Assembly (NCBI RefSeq): GCF_018336155.1
Contig: NZ_JAGYHF010000004.1
Coordinates: 372,001 to 436,000, forward strand
Direction: 5' to 3'
DNA: 64,000 nucleotides
Source of the DNA: Pseudomonas rustica
GTDB lineage: Bacteria > Pseudomonadota > Gammaproteobacteria > Pseudomonadales > Pseudomonadaceae
In this document: one piece after another, positions 1 through 7,989 of the stretch
How the letters are laid out: the number at the start of each line of letters is the position of its first letter
How positions within the stretch are numbered: position 1 is the stretch's first letter
Notes under the pieces: model-generated
Seen by the model: the letters and a program-made list of their open reading frames with translations, nothing else
Databases searched by the model: none
Told to the model about the DNA's origin: nothing
Translations under genes and position numbers: made by a program

Positions 1-373
1 AACGCTGCAGCAACTTCACATGCTTCAAGTCACCCGCAAAATCGAACGCCCAGCCATTGCTGAACACCCGATCAATCCAGCCCTTGAGCAGTGCCGGCAT
101 CGACCACCAATACACCGGGTAAACCAGCACCAACGCATCGGCGCGATCAATGCGTGCCTGTTCCGCCAGCACATCCCCCGGCGGCGGGGCCTCGCGATGA
201 TGAACGGCAAAATCGTTAGCACCGAAACGCGGTTCGAAGCCTTCAGCGTAGAGATCGGTGATCTCGAAGGTGTTGGCCGGATCGGCTTCGGTCAGGCCGG
301 CAGCAATTTGTGTGGCAACGCTATGGGTCAGTGAGCGCGGATCGTGATGAGCAACAACAATCAATGCGTGCAT
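1..373 (-). CDS. NAD(P)H-dependent oxidoreductase, flavodoxin_2 fold (partial, 3' end outside window)
   Basis: The frame reads from an ATG at 373 off the left edge; about 124 residues are visible. It starts MHALIVVAHHDPRSLTHSVA, the phosphate-binding start of NQO1/MdaB/KefF-type flavoproteins. Around residues 94-110 it has the YPVYWWSMPALLKGWIDRV signature, which contacts flavin. Such enzymes bind FMN or FAD and pass two electrons from NAD(P)H to quinones or other electrophiles in the cytosol. It is divergent from the TetR gene at 459 across an 85 bp gap holding a palindrome, so it is probably that regulator's target. The exact substrate cannot be read from the sequence, and the C-terminus is missing. 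Confidence 0.88.
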   Translation of the reverse strand, partial: MHALIVVAHHDPRSLTHSVATQIAAGLTEADPANTFEITDLYAEGFEPRFGANDFAVHHREAPPPGDVLAEQARIDRADALVLVYPVYWWSMPALLKGWIDRVFSNGWAFDFAGDLKHVKLLQR

Positions 374-407
374 GGCAATTCTCCGGTTGGTAGGACTGAC
401 CAAGGCT

Positions 408-454
408 TATATACTCTTGGTAAGTTACGAAGCCTAAGTTACCTTTGGTATATA
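408..454. promoter_or_regulatory. Palindromic operator between the oxidoreductase and tetR genes
   Basis: An imperfect dyad is centred on base 431. TATATAC (408-414) mirrors GTATATA (448-454), and GGTAA (419-423) mirrors TTACC (439-443). Within it the octamer TAAGTTAC occurs twice in direct orientation (421-428 and 435-442), 14 bp apart. It ends 5 bp before the tetR ATG, where a bound repressor would block both divergent promoters. That TetR binds here is inference from position and symmetry. Confidence 0.6.
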
Positions 455-458
455 AACC

Positions 459-1085
459 ATGTCAACTGATCAACTGACCGAACAGAATTCCCCCGCGCAA
501 CCGCGCAAACGCCTTTCCCGTGAGGATCGCCTGCGCCAGTTGCTTGATGTCGCCTGGCAGATCATCCGCGCCGAGGGCACCGATGCGCTGACCCTCGGCT
601 ATCTCGCCGAAAAGGCCGGCGTGACCAAACCGGTGGTCTACGACCATTTCGTCACCCGCGCAGGATTACTCGCGGTGCTGTACCGCGATTTCGATGCACG
701 CCAGACCGTGGTGATGGACGCCGCGATCGCCGAATGCGAGCCGACACTCGTCGGCACCGCCTCAGTGATTGCCAAGGCGTATGTCGATTGCGTGATGTTT
801 CAGGGAACGGAAATTCCGGGGATCATCGCCGCGCTGGCGAGCACTCCGGAACTGGAGAAGATCAAGCGGGAGTACGAGGCGATCTTCCTCGAAAAGTGCC
901 GCCGCGACCTGGCGCCCTACGCTAATGGTGGACTGATTACCGCAGCCGCTTTGCGTGCAATGCTCGGCGCCGCCGAAGCGCTGTCGCACGCTGCCGCCAA
1001 CGGTGAAATCAGTGCCGAGGACGCGATCAACGAGTTGTTCGCAACCATCATCGCAATGGTCGAACGCGCCGCTGTCAGGAGCTAG
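459..1085 (+). CDS. TetR/AcrR family transcriptional regulator
   Basis: A 208-residue protein, typical TetR length. Residues about 22-70 form the DNA-binding three-helix domain: TDALTLGYLAEKAGVTKPVV, then YDHFVTRAGLL, matching the family pattern T...IA..AGVs...vY.HF. The C-terminal two thirds is the helical ligand-binding and dimer domain and gives no hint of the ligand. The gene is divergent from the flavodoxin-fold oxidoreductase and probably represses it and itself through the palindrome at 408-454. Its stop codon shares the palindrome CTAG (1082-1085) with the stop of the convergent acetyltransferase gene. Confidence 0.9.
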   Translation: MSTDQLTEQNSPAQPRKRLSREDRLRQLLDVAWQIIRAEGTDALTLGYLAEKAGVTKPVVYDHFVTRAGLLAVLYRDFDARQTVVMDAAIAECEPTLVGTASVIAKAYVDCVMFQGTEIPGIIAALASTPELEKIKREYEAIFLEKCRRDLAPYANGGLITAAALRAMLGAAEALSHAAANGEISAEDAINELFATIIAMVERAAVRS

Positions 1086-1768
1086 TGCAGAGTCAAACGC
1101 TGGCGGACAAATTCTTCCGTGTGGCGAGTGGTTTGATCCAGATGGCGATCGCGCTGCTTCTCGGCATCGAGCATCGCGCGCTTGCTGTTTTTCTGTAGCA
1201 GATACGTGTGAATCTGCTGCACTTCCAGTGAGCGGTAAATCGGCGTGGTGTCGATGAAACCGCGCAAGCCGTTGCTGCGGTAATGCCGGGTGCTCATCAG
1301 CACTTGAGTTTCACGCGAGCCGATCACCTCAAAGCCCAGCGCTTCGAAATACGGGACTTTGCCGACGGTGCAGCCCAGCTCCGCATGCGGATAACGGCCG
1401 AGCATTTCGCCGATCATCGCCCGCGCCACGCCTTGCCGCCGGTGCCCTTCGCGCACCGCCATGTAGGCGACGCTGCACGCTTCCCAGTCGCCCTGCACCG
1501 GCAGGTACAAAAGGAAACCGATCACCTGTTCCGGATCTTCATCGGCGGTCGCCACCAGCAACTCGACTTCGGTGCCCTTGTCGCCATTCAACGCTTCCAG
1601 ATACAAATGCACCTCGTAGCCCACCGCGTACTGATACACGTTGTACAGCAGGTTGCTCGGGCCCAGGCCAACCGCGCTGATGTCGGTCAGGTAGTCGACG
1701 ACCATTTGCAGAATCTGGCTGTTGACGCCTTCGGGGCATGGGGATTTGTAGTGGGTGATGCGAGGCAT
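1082..1768 (-). CDS. GNAT family N-acetyltransferase
   Basis: A 228-residue protein from the ATG at 1768. The open frame runs further upstream, but those extra codons lie in the REP element at 1826-1910, so the internal ATG is preferred. Residues 80-135 carry the GNAT core: VIGFLLYLP (beta4), VAYMAVREGH (beta4-5), then the acetyl-CoA pyrophosphate loop RRQGVA at 110-115. It transfers acetyl from acetyl-CoA to an unknown amine. A C-terminal tail of about 50 charged residues is unusual for a simple GNAT. It converges on tetR with a 4 bp overlap. The substrate is unknown. Confidence 0.85.
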   Translation of the reverse strand: MPRITHYKSPCPEGVNSQILQMVVDYLTDISAVGLGPSNLLYNVYQYAVGYEVHLYLEALNGDKGTEVELLVATADEDPEQVIGFLLYLPVQGDWEACSVAYMAVREGHRRQGVARAMIGEMLGRYPHAELGCTVGKVPYFEALGFEVIGSRETQVLMSTRHYRSNGLRGFIDTTPIYRSLEVQQIHTYLLQKNSKRAMLDAEKQRDRHLDQTTRHTEEFVRQRLTLH

Positions 1769-1825
1769 GGCAGCTGAACTCCGGCAGAAAACCGCGACAT
1801 CATACCTTGTCCCTGCGCCAACCCC

Positions 1826-1910
1826 TGTAGGAGCTGCCGAAGGCTGCGATCTTTTGATCTTGTCTTTTAAAAACAGGATCAAAAGATCGCAGCCTTCGGC
1901 AGCTCCTACA
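1826..1910. repeat. REPIN, GTAGGAGCTGCCGAAGG family (inverted REP pair)
   Basis: Two roughly 34 bp REP sequences, each TGTAGGAGCTGCCGAAGGCT followed by GCGATCTTTTGATC, face each other in inverted orientation around about 17 bp. They can fold into one long hairpin. The same family recurs in this window at 4678, 10339, 22489, 25258, 28902 and 56502. Confidence 0.93.
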
Positions 1911-1927
1911 TTGGGAAAATCGGGGTA

Positions 1928-2485
1928 TTACTGCTGCGGTGCCACCACTTTGATTTTGATCGCGATGTCCTTCGACACCACCGTGTCCGCCCATTCCCCC
2001 GCGCCGAGCCCAAACTCGTCGCGCTTGAGGAGCAGCTCACCGTCAAAAATGCCGATGGCGTTCTCCGGCTTCAATTCAACCGGCACCTGCACGTCGCGGG
2101 TGATGCCTTTGAGGGTGAGCTGGCCGGCGATCAGGTAGCGGTTTTCGGCCACTTGCGTGAAATGGCTCGATTCGAATACCGCGACGGGGAATTTTTCCGT
2201 GTCGAACCACGCCGGTTTCACCAGTTCGGTATTGGCGTCTTCGCTGCCGGCATCAATGCTGGTGAGGTCGATGTGTAGCGTGGTGCGGGCGTTGGCGATG
2301 TTGTCGGAATCGAAGCTCAGCGTCGCCTCGAACTTGCCGAACGTGCCGTACATCCGCGAGCCCATCTGGTTATAGGTGAAGCTGATCTGACTGGCGGTCG
2401 TGTTGACCCGGTTGTATTCGACCGCCTGGGCAATCGGCACGGCGCACAGGCAAAGCGCGGCAGCGAGCAGCAATCGGATCGACAT
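1928..2485 (-). CDS. YceI family periplasmic lipocalin-like protein
   Basis: A 185-residue protein from the ATG at 2485, chosen because it opens a clean Sec signal peptide (MSIRLLLAAALCLCAVPIAQ, cleavage after about residue 21). The mature part starts VEYNRVNTTASQISFTYNQM, the YceI opening, and continues with FDSDNIANARTTLHIDLTSI and the ITRDVQVPVEL region. YceI proteins are lipocalin-like beta barrels that bind isoprenoid quinone-type amphiphiles in the periplasm. It lies 91 bp downstream of the MATE gene on the same strand. A longer frame upstream has no signal peptide and is probably not used. Confidence 0.88.
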   Translation of the reverse strand: MSIRLLLAAALCLCAVPIAQAVEYNRVNTTASQISFTYNQMGSRMYGTFGKFEATLSFDSDNIANARTTLHIDLTSIDAGSEDANTELVKPAWFDTEKFPVAVFESSHFTQVAENRYLIAGQLTLKGITRDVQVPVELKPENAIGIFDGELLLKRDEFGLGAGEWADTVVSKDIAIKIKVVAPQQ

Positions 2486-2576
2486 GGGATTCTCCGGGCA
2501 GCGCTTACCGTCGAGGGCCTCGATTGACTTAAGCAAACATCCGCCGGTTACGCCACTTCGGATCAGGGTTTGAAGT

Positions 2577-3935
2577 TCAAACCATCCGCTCGATCTTCTG
2601 ATGCTTCCACACCAGTTTGTAATACAGCGTCTGCAACACCAGCATCCCCAGATACGCCACCGGAAATGCCATCCACACACCCTGCAAACCGTACTGGCCA
2701 TCAAGCCAATACGCCGCCGGCAACTGCACGCCGACCACACAAATAATCGCAATGATCACCGGCACCAGCACTGTGCCACTGGCGCGCATGATCCCGCCGA
2801 TGATCGCCTGGAAGCCGAACACCAACAGGCTCCAGAGCATGATGTGCAGCAGATGCTCGGCCATCGCCCGGGTTGAGTCTTCGGTCAGGAACAAGCCAAG
2901 CAACCAGTGCGACAGCAGGTAACCCAGCACAATCAACCCACCGGTCAGGCACACGTTGATCAGCAAACCCGTGCGCAGAATCGGCGCCATGCGCTCCAGA
3001 CGCCCGGCACCAATCGCCTGTGCGCCCAGAATCGACGCAGTGATGGCAATCGATAACGCCGGAAACTGCACGTAGTTAACGATCTGCGTCACCGCGCCAT
3101 ACGCCGCCGTTGCCTGCGAACCGTGCTGATTCACCAGCGCCAGAATCACCAGTTCCGACAACGACAGGACAATCATCTGCACGCCGGTCGGCAGGCCGAT
3201 GCGCAGCACCTTGCCGAGGATTGCACCGTTGAGCCGCAGCGCTGCAAAAAACTCTCGATCCGGCGCCAGCGGATGGCCCTTGCGGATCAAGCGCCACGCC
3301 AACCACGCCATCGCCGCGAGGTTACCGGCGAGGCCCGCGTACGCCGCACTTTGAATGCCCAGTTGCGGCAGACCAAACCAGCCGCGAATCAACGCCGGAG
3401 TCAGCGCCAGGCCTACACTGGTCGAGACGATCAGCGCCAGCAGCGGCGACAACGTGTCACTCACCCCCCGCAGCAATTGCGTGAATAGCACAAACACCAG
3501 CATCGACGGCAGAATCCACATCATCACGTGCGCGTAGGCCACCGCATCGTCCAGCACATCCGCCGGCGTGCCCAATCCAGTCAACGCCTGCCGCGCGAAC
3601 ACACTGCCGAGCACCGCCGCGATCAAACCAATCAGCACACCCAGCAACAACGTTGCGCCGGCGATGGCTTTAACCATATGCGGCTCGCGCGCGCCCCACG
3701 CCTGACCGATCAACACGCCCGCGCCCGCACCAAGGCCGATGACCAGCGCGATAAAGAAGAAGATGATCGGAAACATCCCCGACACCGCCGCCAGCGCCTG
3801 AGTGCCGAGCATCTGGCCGATGTAAATGCTGTTCACCGTGCCGGACATCGATTGCAGGAAATTCGACAGCACCATCGGGGCGAGGAACAACAAATACGTT
3901 TGCCAGAGGGGTTTGGTGACGGCTGGGGTTTGCAT
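2577..3935 (-). CDS. MATE family multidrug efflux transporter
   Basis: A 452-residue inner-membrane protein with about twelve hydrophobic segments in two pseudo-repeats, the standard MATE (NorM/DinF) layout. The N-terminus (FLAPMVLSNFLQSMSGTVNS, then IYIGQMLG) is the usual first helix pair. The AWGAREP motif near residues 90-97 matches the conserved loop after helix 2. It exports drugs or metabolites by Na+ or H+ antiport; the substrate is unknown. No dedicated regulator is adjacent. The chorismate mutase gene is divergent at 170 bp. YceI follows on the same strand and could be cotranscribed. Confidence 0.9.
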   Translation of the reverse strand: MQTPAVTKPLWQTYLLFLAPMVLSNFLQSMSGTVNSIYIGQMLGTQALAAVSGMFPIIFFFIALVIGLGAGAGVLIGQAWGAREPHMVKAIAGATLLLGVLIGLIAAVLGSVFARQALTGLGTPADVLDDAVAYAHVMMWILPSMLVFVLFTQLLRGVSDTLSPLLALIVSTSVGLALTPALIRGWFGLPQLGIQSAAYAGLAGNLAAMAWLAWRLIRKGHPLAPDREFFAALRLNGAILGKVLRIGLPTGVQMIVLSLSELVILALVNQHGSQATAAYGAVTQIVNYVQFPALSIAITASILGAQAIGAGRLERMAPILRTGLLINVCLTGGLIVLGYLLSHWLLGLFLTEDSTRAMAEHLLHIMLWSLLVFGFQAIIGGIMRASGTVLVPVIIAIICVVGVQLPAAYWLDGQYGLQGVWMAFPVAYLGMLVLQTLYYKLVWKHQKIERMV

Positions 3936-4105
3936 GGGGCAGGAGGTCCATCTCGACGGCAGGAAGGCTTAAGGAGGATAGCTTCGATGAGTTGTCGGCG
4001 GGGCGCAATTAACATTTAAGCTTCGTGTTTAATTTCGCCCTGAAGCGATGCCGGAGTCTGTGGTAAACAACACTCCACCCATTGTTCGTGATTGAGATTT
4101 TGCTC

Positions 4106-4672
4106 ATGCCGCACGTTACAAATCTGCTGACCAGCGCCCTCCTTGTTCTCCTCGCCGGCAGCGCATGCGCCGCCACGCCCAGCGCTGCTCCCGAAGCCTT
4201 GAAGCCGTTGTTGATGACGTTGAACGAGCGCCTGAACATCGGCGATCTGGTAGCGCTGACCAAGTGGGACAGCGGCAAGCCGATTCAGGACAGCCCGCGT
4301 GAAGCGCAGGTGATTGCCAATGCGCGCACGCTGGCCGCCGAGCGCAAACTCGATGCTGAAGACGTGGCGCAATTGATTGCTGCGCAAATGGAGGCCAATA
4401 AACTGGTGCAGTACGGTTTGCTCGCACAATGGCAAGCGGCGGGTGTGGCGCCGGACACTGCACGCCCGGATCTGGGCAAGCAGATTCGGCCGCGACTGGA
4501 TGAGCTGCAGAGCCGATTGTTGCAGCAGTACGCTGATTTCGCGCCTTACCGTCGGGATCCGAATTGTTCGAGCTGGCTGGCGGAGGCGCGCAAGGGGTTG
4601 GCGCAGGATGCGCTGCACGAGTTGGCGTTGATGCGGAGCACCGGTGAATTGTGTGTGCGGGCGGCGAGGTAA
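4106..4672 (+). CDS. Periplasmic chorismate mutase (AroQ gamma class)
   Basis: A 188-residue protein from the ATG at 4106. This start gives a signal peptide (MPHVTNLLTSALLVLLAGSA, cleavage near residue 22); an upstream start would bury it. The mature part is all helical: LMTLNERLNIGDLVALTKWD, the VIANARTLAAERKLDAEDVA helix, AAQMEANKLVQYGLLAQW, then a C-terminal region with two cysteines (NCSSWLAEA, ELCVRAA). This is the exported *AroQ layout, converting chorismate to prephenate outside the cytoplasm. It stands alone, far from aromatic biosynthesis genes. The role of secreted mutases is unsettled; scavenging or signalling have been suggested. Confidence 0.86.
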   Translation: MPHVTNLLTSALLVLLAGSACAATPSAAPEALKPLLMTLNERLNIGDLVALTKWDSGKPIQDSPREAQVIANARTLAAERKLDAEDVAQLIAAQMEANKLVQYGLLAQWQAAGVAPDTARPDLGKQIRPRLDELQSRLLQQYADFAPYRRDPNCSSWLAEARKGLAQDALHELALMRSTGELCVRAAR

Positions 4673-4677
4673 TAAAG

Positions 4678-4709
4678 TCAAAAGATCGCAGCCTGCGGCA
4701 GCTCCTACA
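4678..4709. repeat. Solitary REP, GTAGGAGCTGCCG family
   Basis: A single REP in the reverse orientation (TCAAAAGATCGCAGCCTGCG, then GCAGCTCCTACA) begins 6 bp after the chorismate mutase stop. It has one mismatch, TGC for TTC, against the family consensus seen elsewhere in the window. No inverted partner was found nearby. Confidence 0.85.
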
Positions 4710-4816
4710 AGGGTCAGCGACGGGTCTGACAAATCCTGGCGCAAGTGACGACTGGCGGTCGGTCGATCATTGCGCATACCATCCGGCCACAACTTCAAAA
4801 CAGAATTCGCTCGCCC

Positions 4817-6460
4817 ATGCTCAAAGCCAGTCTGCGCAGTCATCTCACTCTTTGGTTTGCCGGTTTATCCCTGCTGACGCTGCTGAGCGTGGGTTTCTAC
4901 GTCGGTCATATCGCCACCGAGCAGATGAAACAGGCCAGCGGCAATGCGCTGCTGAGCACCGCGCGCTCGGCGGCGGCATTGCTCGGCGAACAGTTGCGCG
5001 AGCGGCAACTTGAGGTTTATTTGCTCAGTCGAGCGCCGCATCTGGAGCGCGGCGATCTGGACAACCCGGCGATTCTCAAGTCGATGCAGTTGCGCACCCA
5101 GGCCCGGGCCGAATACGCGTGGATGGGTGTGGCTGATGCCGAGGGCCTCGTGCATCAAGCCGTCAATGGTTTGCTGGTCGGTCAATCGGTGCAACAACGC
5201 CCGTGGTTCCAGGCTGGTCTGCGCAATGAGTACACCGGTGATCCGCACGAAGCCGTGTTACTCGCCAAATTGCTGCCGGGATTGCCGAATGGCGAACCGT
5301 TGCGCTTCATTGACTTCGCCGCGCCCATTCACAACGCCGACGGTCAGGTGATTGGTGTGCTGGGGGCTCACGCACACTGGAGCTGGGTGACGCGGATTGT
5401 CGAATCGGCGGCGGTGTCGCACAAGGATTCGGCGCCGGATCTCGAAGCGCTGATCATCGATCATGACGGTAAAGTGCTGTACCCGGAGGCGTTGATGGGC
5501 CAACAGGTCGCGGCCAACGATCCGAACTCCCCGGGCTGGACGGTCGGCGATGGTTATCTGACCAGCCGTGTGACCGTACCGACACCGTCGAGCACTGCAT
5601 TGTCGTGGTCGATTGCTGTGCGCCAACCGCTGGACACTGCCCTGCAACCGGCGCGCCTGCTGCTCTACAAACTGTTGCTGCTGGGGGTTATCGCGGCAAT
5701 CGGTTGTGGCTTGGTGGCGTACTACCTGGCGCTGTACCTCAGCCGCCCGATTGAACAACTCGCTCGCTCGGCCAAACGCGTACAGAACAATCAGCCCGGC
5801 GCACACTTCCCACTGCAACATCCAGTGCAGGAAATTGCCCAACTCGGCCAGTCGATCGATGCGATGACGCAATCACTGCTCGGCAAAGAACGTCAGTTGC
5901 AGGAGGCCAATGCCTCGCTGGAAGCCACCGTCGCGCAACGCACTGCGGCCCTCACCCAAGCCAACGCCGAACTGCTCAGTCTGGCGACCCACGATTCCCT
6001 GACCGGCGTTTTCAACCGTCGTCGCTTCGACGAAAAGCTTACCGAGTACAACCTGCTGTTCCGCCGTACCGGCCGCCCGTTTGCCTTGCTGCTGATCGAC
6101 GCCGATCATTTCAAACGGATCAACGACACCTACGGCCACGCCATCGGCGATGACGTGCTGCTACAACTGGCGCAACTGATTCGCGAGAGCACCCGCAGCA
6201 CCGATTTCGTGGCGCGCTATGGTGGTGAAGAGTTCGCGGTGTTGTTGCCGGAAGTCGCGCAACCGGATACCCCTGAAGTGGTCGCCGAGAAAATCCGCAC
6301 AGCCATCGCCAACGCGCATTTCCCTCATGTCGGCAACATGACCGTCAGCATCGGCATCGGCCTGGCGGATCCGGCTGACAACAGCCAGACCCTGCTGATC
6401 AAACGCGCTGACCAACAGCTGTACCGGGCAAAAGCCGCCGGGCGCAATCAGATCGCCTGA
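4817..6460 (+). CDS. Membrane diguanylate cyclase: Cache sensor, HAMP, GGDEF
   Basis: A 547-residue protein from the ATG at 4817; the frame opens 24 codons earlier without a better start. Order: transmembrane helix about 10-33, periplasmic Cache-like sensor about 35-290, second helix about 295-318, HAMP about 320-370, a short coiled coil (LQEANASLEATVAQRTAAL), then GGDEF about 400-545. The catalytic motif is GGEEF and is preceded by RSTD at the correct five-residue spacing, an intact inhibitory I-site. It should make c-di-GMP from two GTP with product feedback. There is no EAL domain. The ligand is unknown. Its stop abuts the convergent gene at 6461. Confidence 0.93.
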   Translation: MLKASLRSHLTLWFAGLSLLTLLSVGFYVGHIATEQMKQASGNALLSTARSAAALLGEQLRERQLEVYLLSRAPHLERGDLDNPAILKSMQLRTQARAEYAWMGVADAEGLVHQAVNGLLVGQSVQQRPWFQAGLRNEYTGDPHEAVLLAKLLPGLPNGEPLRFIDFAAPIHNADGQVIGVLGAHAHWSWVTRIVESAAVSHKDSAPDLEALIIDHDGKVLYPEALMGQQVAANDPNSPGWTVGDGYLTSRVTVPTPSSTALSWSIAVRQPLDTALQPARLLLYKLLLLGVIAAIGCGLVAYYLALYLSRPIEQLARSAKRVQNNQPGAHFPLQHPVQEIAQLGQSIDAMTQSLLGKERQLQEANASLEATVAQRTAALTQANAELLSLATHDSLTGVFNRRRFDEKLTEYNLLFRRTGRPFALLLIDADHFKRINDTYGHAIGDDVLLQLAQLIRESTRSTDFVARYGGEEFAVLLPEVAQPDTPEVVAEKIRTAIANAHFPHVGNMTVSIGIGLADPADNSQTLLIKRADQQLYRAKAAGRNQIA

Positions 6461-6754
6461 TCAGCCCTGCTTCACTTCGCAGATCCCGTTGGCCTTGTTC
6501 TTCCCGGTGTACGACACCCCCGGTGAGCCATCGGGATTGATGCTCAGCGAAATGGTCACGCCCGCGCCTTTGGCCTCGAAATAGTTGTCGTTGAATTTCT
6601 TCAACTTGGCTTCCTTGCCATTGATGTAGATCGGCCCGCCCTCATCCGCGTGAACTTCGATCTTGCCCGGGCAAGTGGCATTGAGCATCGGGATGCCAGC
6701 GTGGGCCACCGATGCGATGATCAACAAAGGTGCTGCCAGCAACAAAGATTTCAT
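6461..6754 (-). CDS. Small secreted protein of unknown function
   Basis: A 97-residue protein from the ATG at 6754, whose start is set by a clear signal peptide (MKSLLLAAPLLIIASVAHAG, cleavage after AHA). The mature part, about 78 residues, has two cysteines (NATCPGK and GICEVKQ), likely a disulfide. It also has a lysine-rich stretch (KEAKLKKFND) and short beta-prone segments. No family was recognised. The stop is immediately next to that of the convergent diguanylate cyclase. Upstream on the same strand is a PotF-like gene at 94 bp, so readthrough is possible. Confidence 0.75.
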   Translation of the reverse strand: MKSLLLAAPLLIIASVAHAGIPMLNATCPGKIEVHADEGGPIYINGKEAKLKKFNDNYFEAKGAGVTISLSINPDGSPGVSYTGKNKANGICEVKQG

Positions 6755-6837
6755 GGAAAGCTCCTTGGTTTCGGCGACATGCCGAGCTGTCAGCAATAAC
6801 CCAAAATCGTCCATCCCACCAGTGTCGCCATTGTCGC

Positions 6838-6848
6838 GGGGGGGGGGG
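6838..6848. repeat. Homopolymeric G11 tract
   Basis: Eleven consecutive G on the plus strand lie directly against the stop codon of the PotF-like gene (TGA on the minus strand at 6851-6849). It is outside any coding frame, between that gene and the small secreted protein. Tracts of this length are prone to slippage or to sequencing error. Confidence 0.9.
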
Positions 6849-7937
6849 TCAGGTATTGGTCTTCAACTTCGTCCACAACCGCGTCGTCAGCCGCGCAATC
6901 GCTGCCGGCAGTTCTTCGACGGTGAACAATTTGTCCATCACTTCTTTTGGCGGATAAATCGCCGGATCGCCGATCACGTCCTGATTGAGAAACTCATTGG
7001 CCGCCGCATTCGGGTTGGCGTAATGGATGCTGTTGCTGATGTTGGCAATTACCTTCGGTTCGAGCAGGTAGTTCATGTAGGCGTAGCCGTTCTTTTCATG
7101 CGGCGCGCTTTTCGGCATGACCATCATGTCGAACCACAACGTCGTGCCTTCGGTCGGGATCGAATAGGCGATGTCGATGCCGTTTTTGGCTTCCTTGGCG
7201 CTCGCCGCCGCTTGAACGATGTCGCCGTTGAAACCGATCACCGCGCAGACGTTGCCGTTGGCCAGGTCGCTGATGTATTTCGAGGCGTGGAAATACTGGA
7301 TGTACGGGCGGATTTTCAGCAAGGCTTGCTCGGCTTGTTTGTAATCGGCCGCTTCGTGGCTGTGCGGCGGCAAGGCGAGGTAGTTGAGGGTGATCGGCAG
7401 CACCTGTGTCGGGTTGTCGATGATCGCCACACCGCACTGGCTCAGTTTCTTGATGTTCTCTTCGTCGAAAAACATCTTCCACGAGCGGGTGATGTCGGTG
7501 TTGCCGAAGATCGCTTTGATTTTTTCGACGTTGTAGCCGATGCCGGCCGTGCCCCACATGTACGGGTAGCCGTACTGATTGCCCGGATCGTTGACTTCGA
7601 GTTTCTTCATCAACACCGGGTCGAGGTTTTTCCAGTTCGGCAGTTGCGACTTGTCGAGTTTCTGGATCGCCCCGGCCTTGATCAGGCGCGAGAGAAAGTG
7701 GTTCGACGGGCTGACCACGTCATAACCGGTGTTGCCGGTCATCAACTTCGACTCCAGCACTTCGTTGCTGTCGTGGATGTCGTAAGTGGTCTTGATGCCG
7801 CTGGCCTGGGTGAAATTGGCCAGCGTGTCCGGGGCGATGTAGCTGTTCCAGTTGGAAATATTCACGGTTTCGTCGGCACAAGCGGCCGCCGACGTTGCAG
7901 CGAGGGCGATCGCCAGGGTGAGCGTATTGATGCGCAT
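6849..7937 (-). CDS. PotF-like polyamine ABC transporter substrate-binding protein
   Basis: A 362-residue protein with a signal peptide (about residues 1-21). The mature start NISNWNSYIAPDTLANFTQA and YDVVSPSNHFLSRLIKAGAI are typical of PotF/SpuD putrescine-binding proteins. So are the later MWGTAGIGYNVEKIKAIFG and the C-terminal PNAAANEFL region. These periplasmic clamshell proteins deliver putrescine or spermidine to an ABC permease. No permease or ATPase gene is adjacent, so it either serves a remote transporter or acts as a sensor. The oxidase gene 52 bp upstream on the same strand suggests a polyamine catabolic pair. Exact polyamine preference is not readable. Confidence 0.9.
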   Translation of the reverse strand: MRINTLTLAIALAATSAAACADETVNISNWNSYIAPDTLANFTQASGIKTTYDIHDSNEVLESKLMTGNTGYDVVSPSNHFLSRLIKAGAIQKLDKSQLPNWKNLDPVLMKKLEVNDPGNQYGYPYMWGTAGIGYNVEKIKAIFGNTDITRSWKMFFDEENIKKLSQCGVAIIDNPTQVLPITLNYLALPPHSHEAADYKQAEQALLKIRPYIQYFHASKYISDLANGNVCAVIGFNGDIVQAAASAKEAKNGIDIAYSIPTEGTTLWFDMMVMPKSAPHEKNGYAYMNYLLEPKVIANISNSIHYANPNAAANEFLNQDVIGDPAIYPPKEVMDKLFTVEELPAAIARLTTRLWTKLKTNT

Positions 7938-7989
7938 GTTCTATCACCTGAAAGGAAGTGGCTTTTGTTCTTCTGCGGTTCGCGGATTT

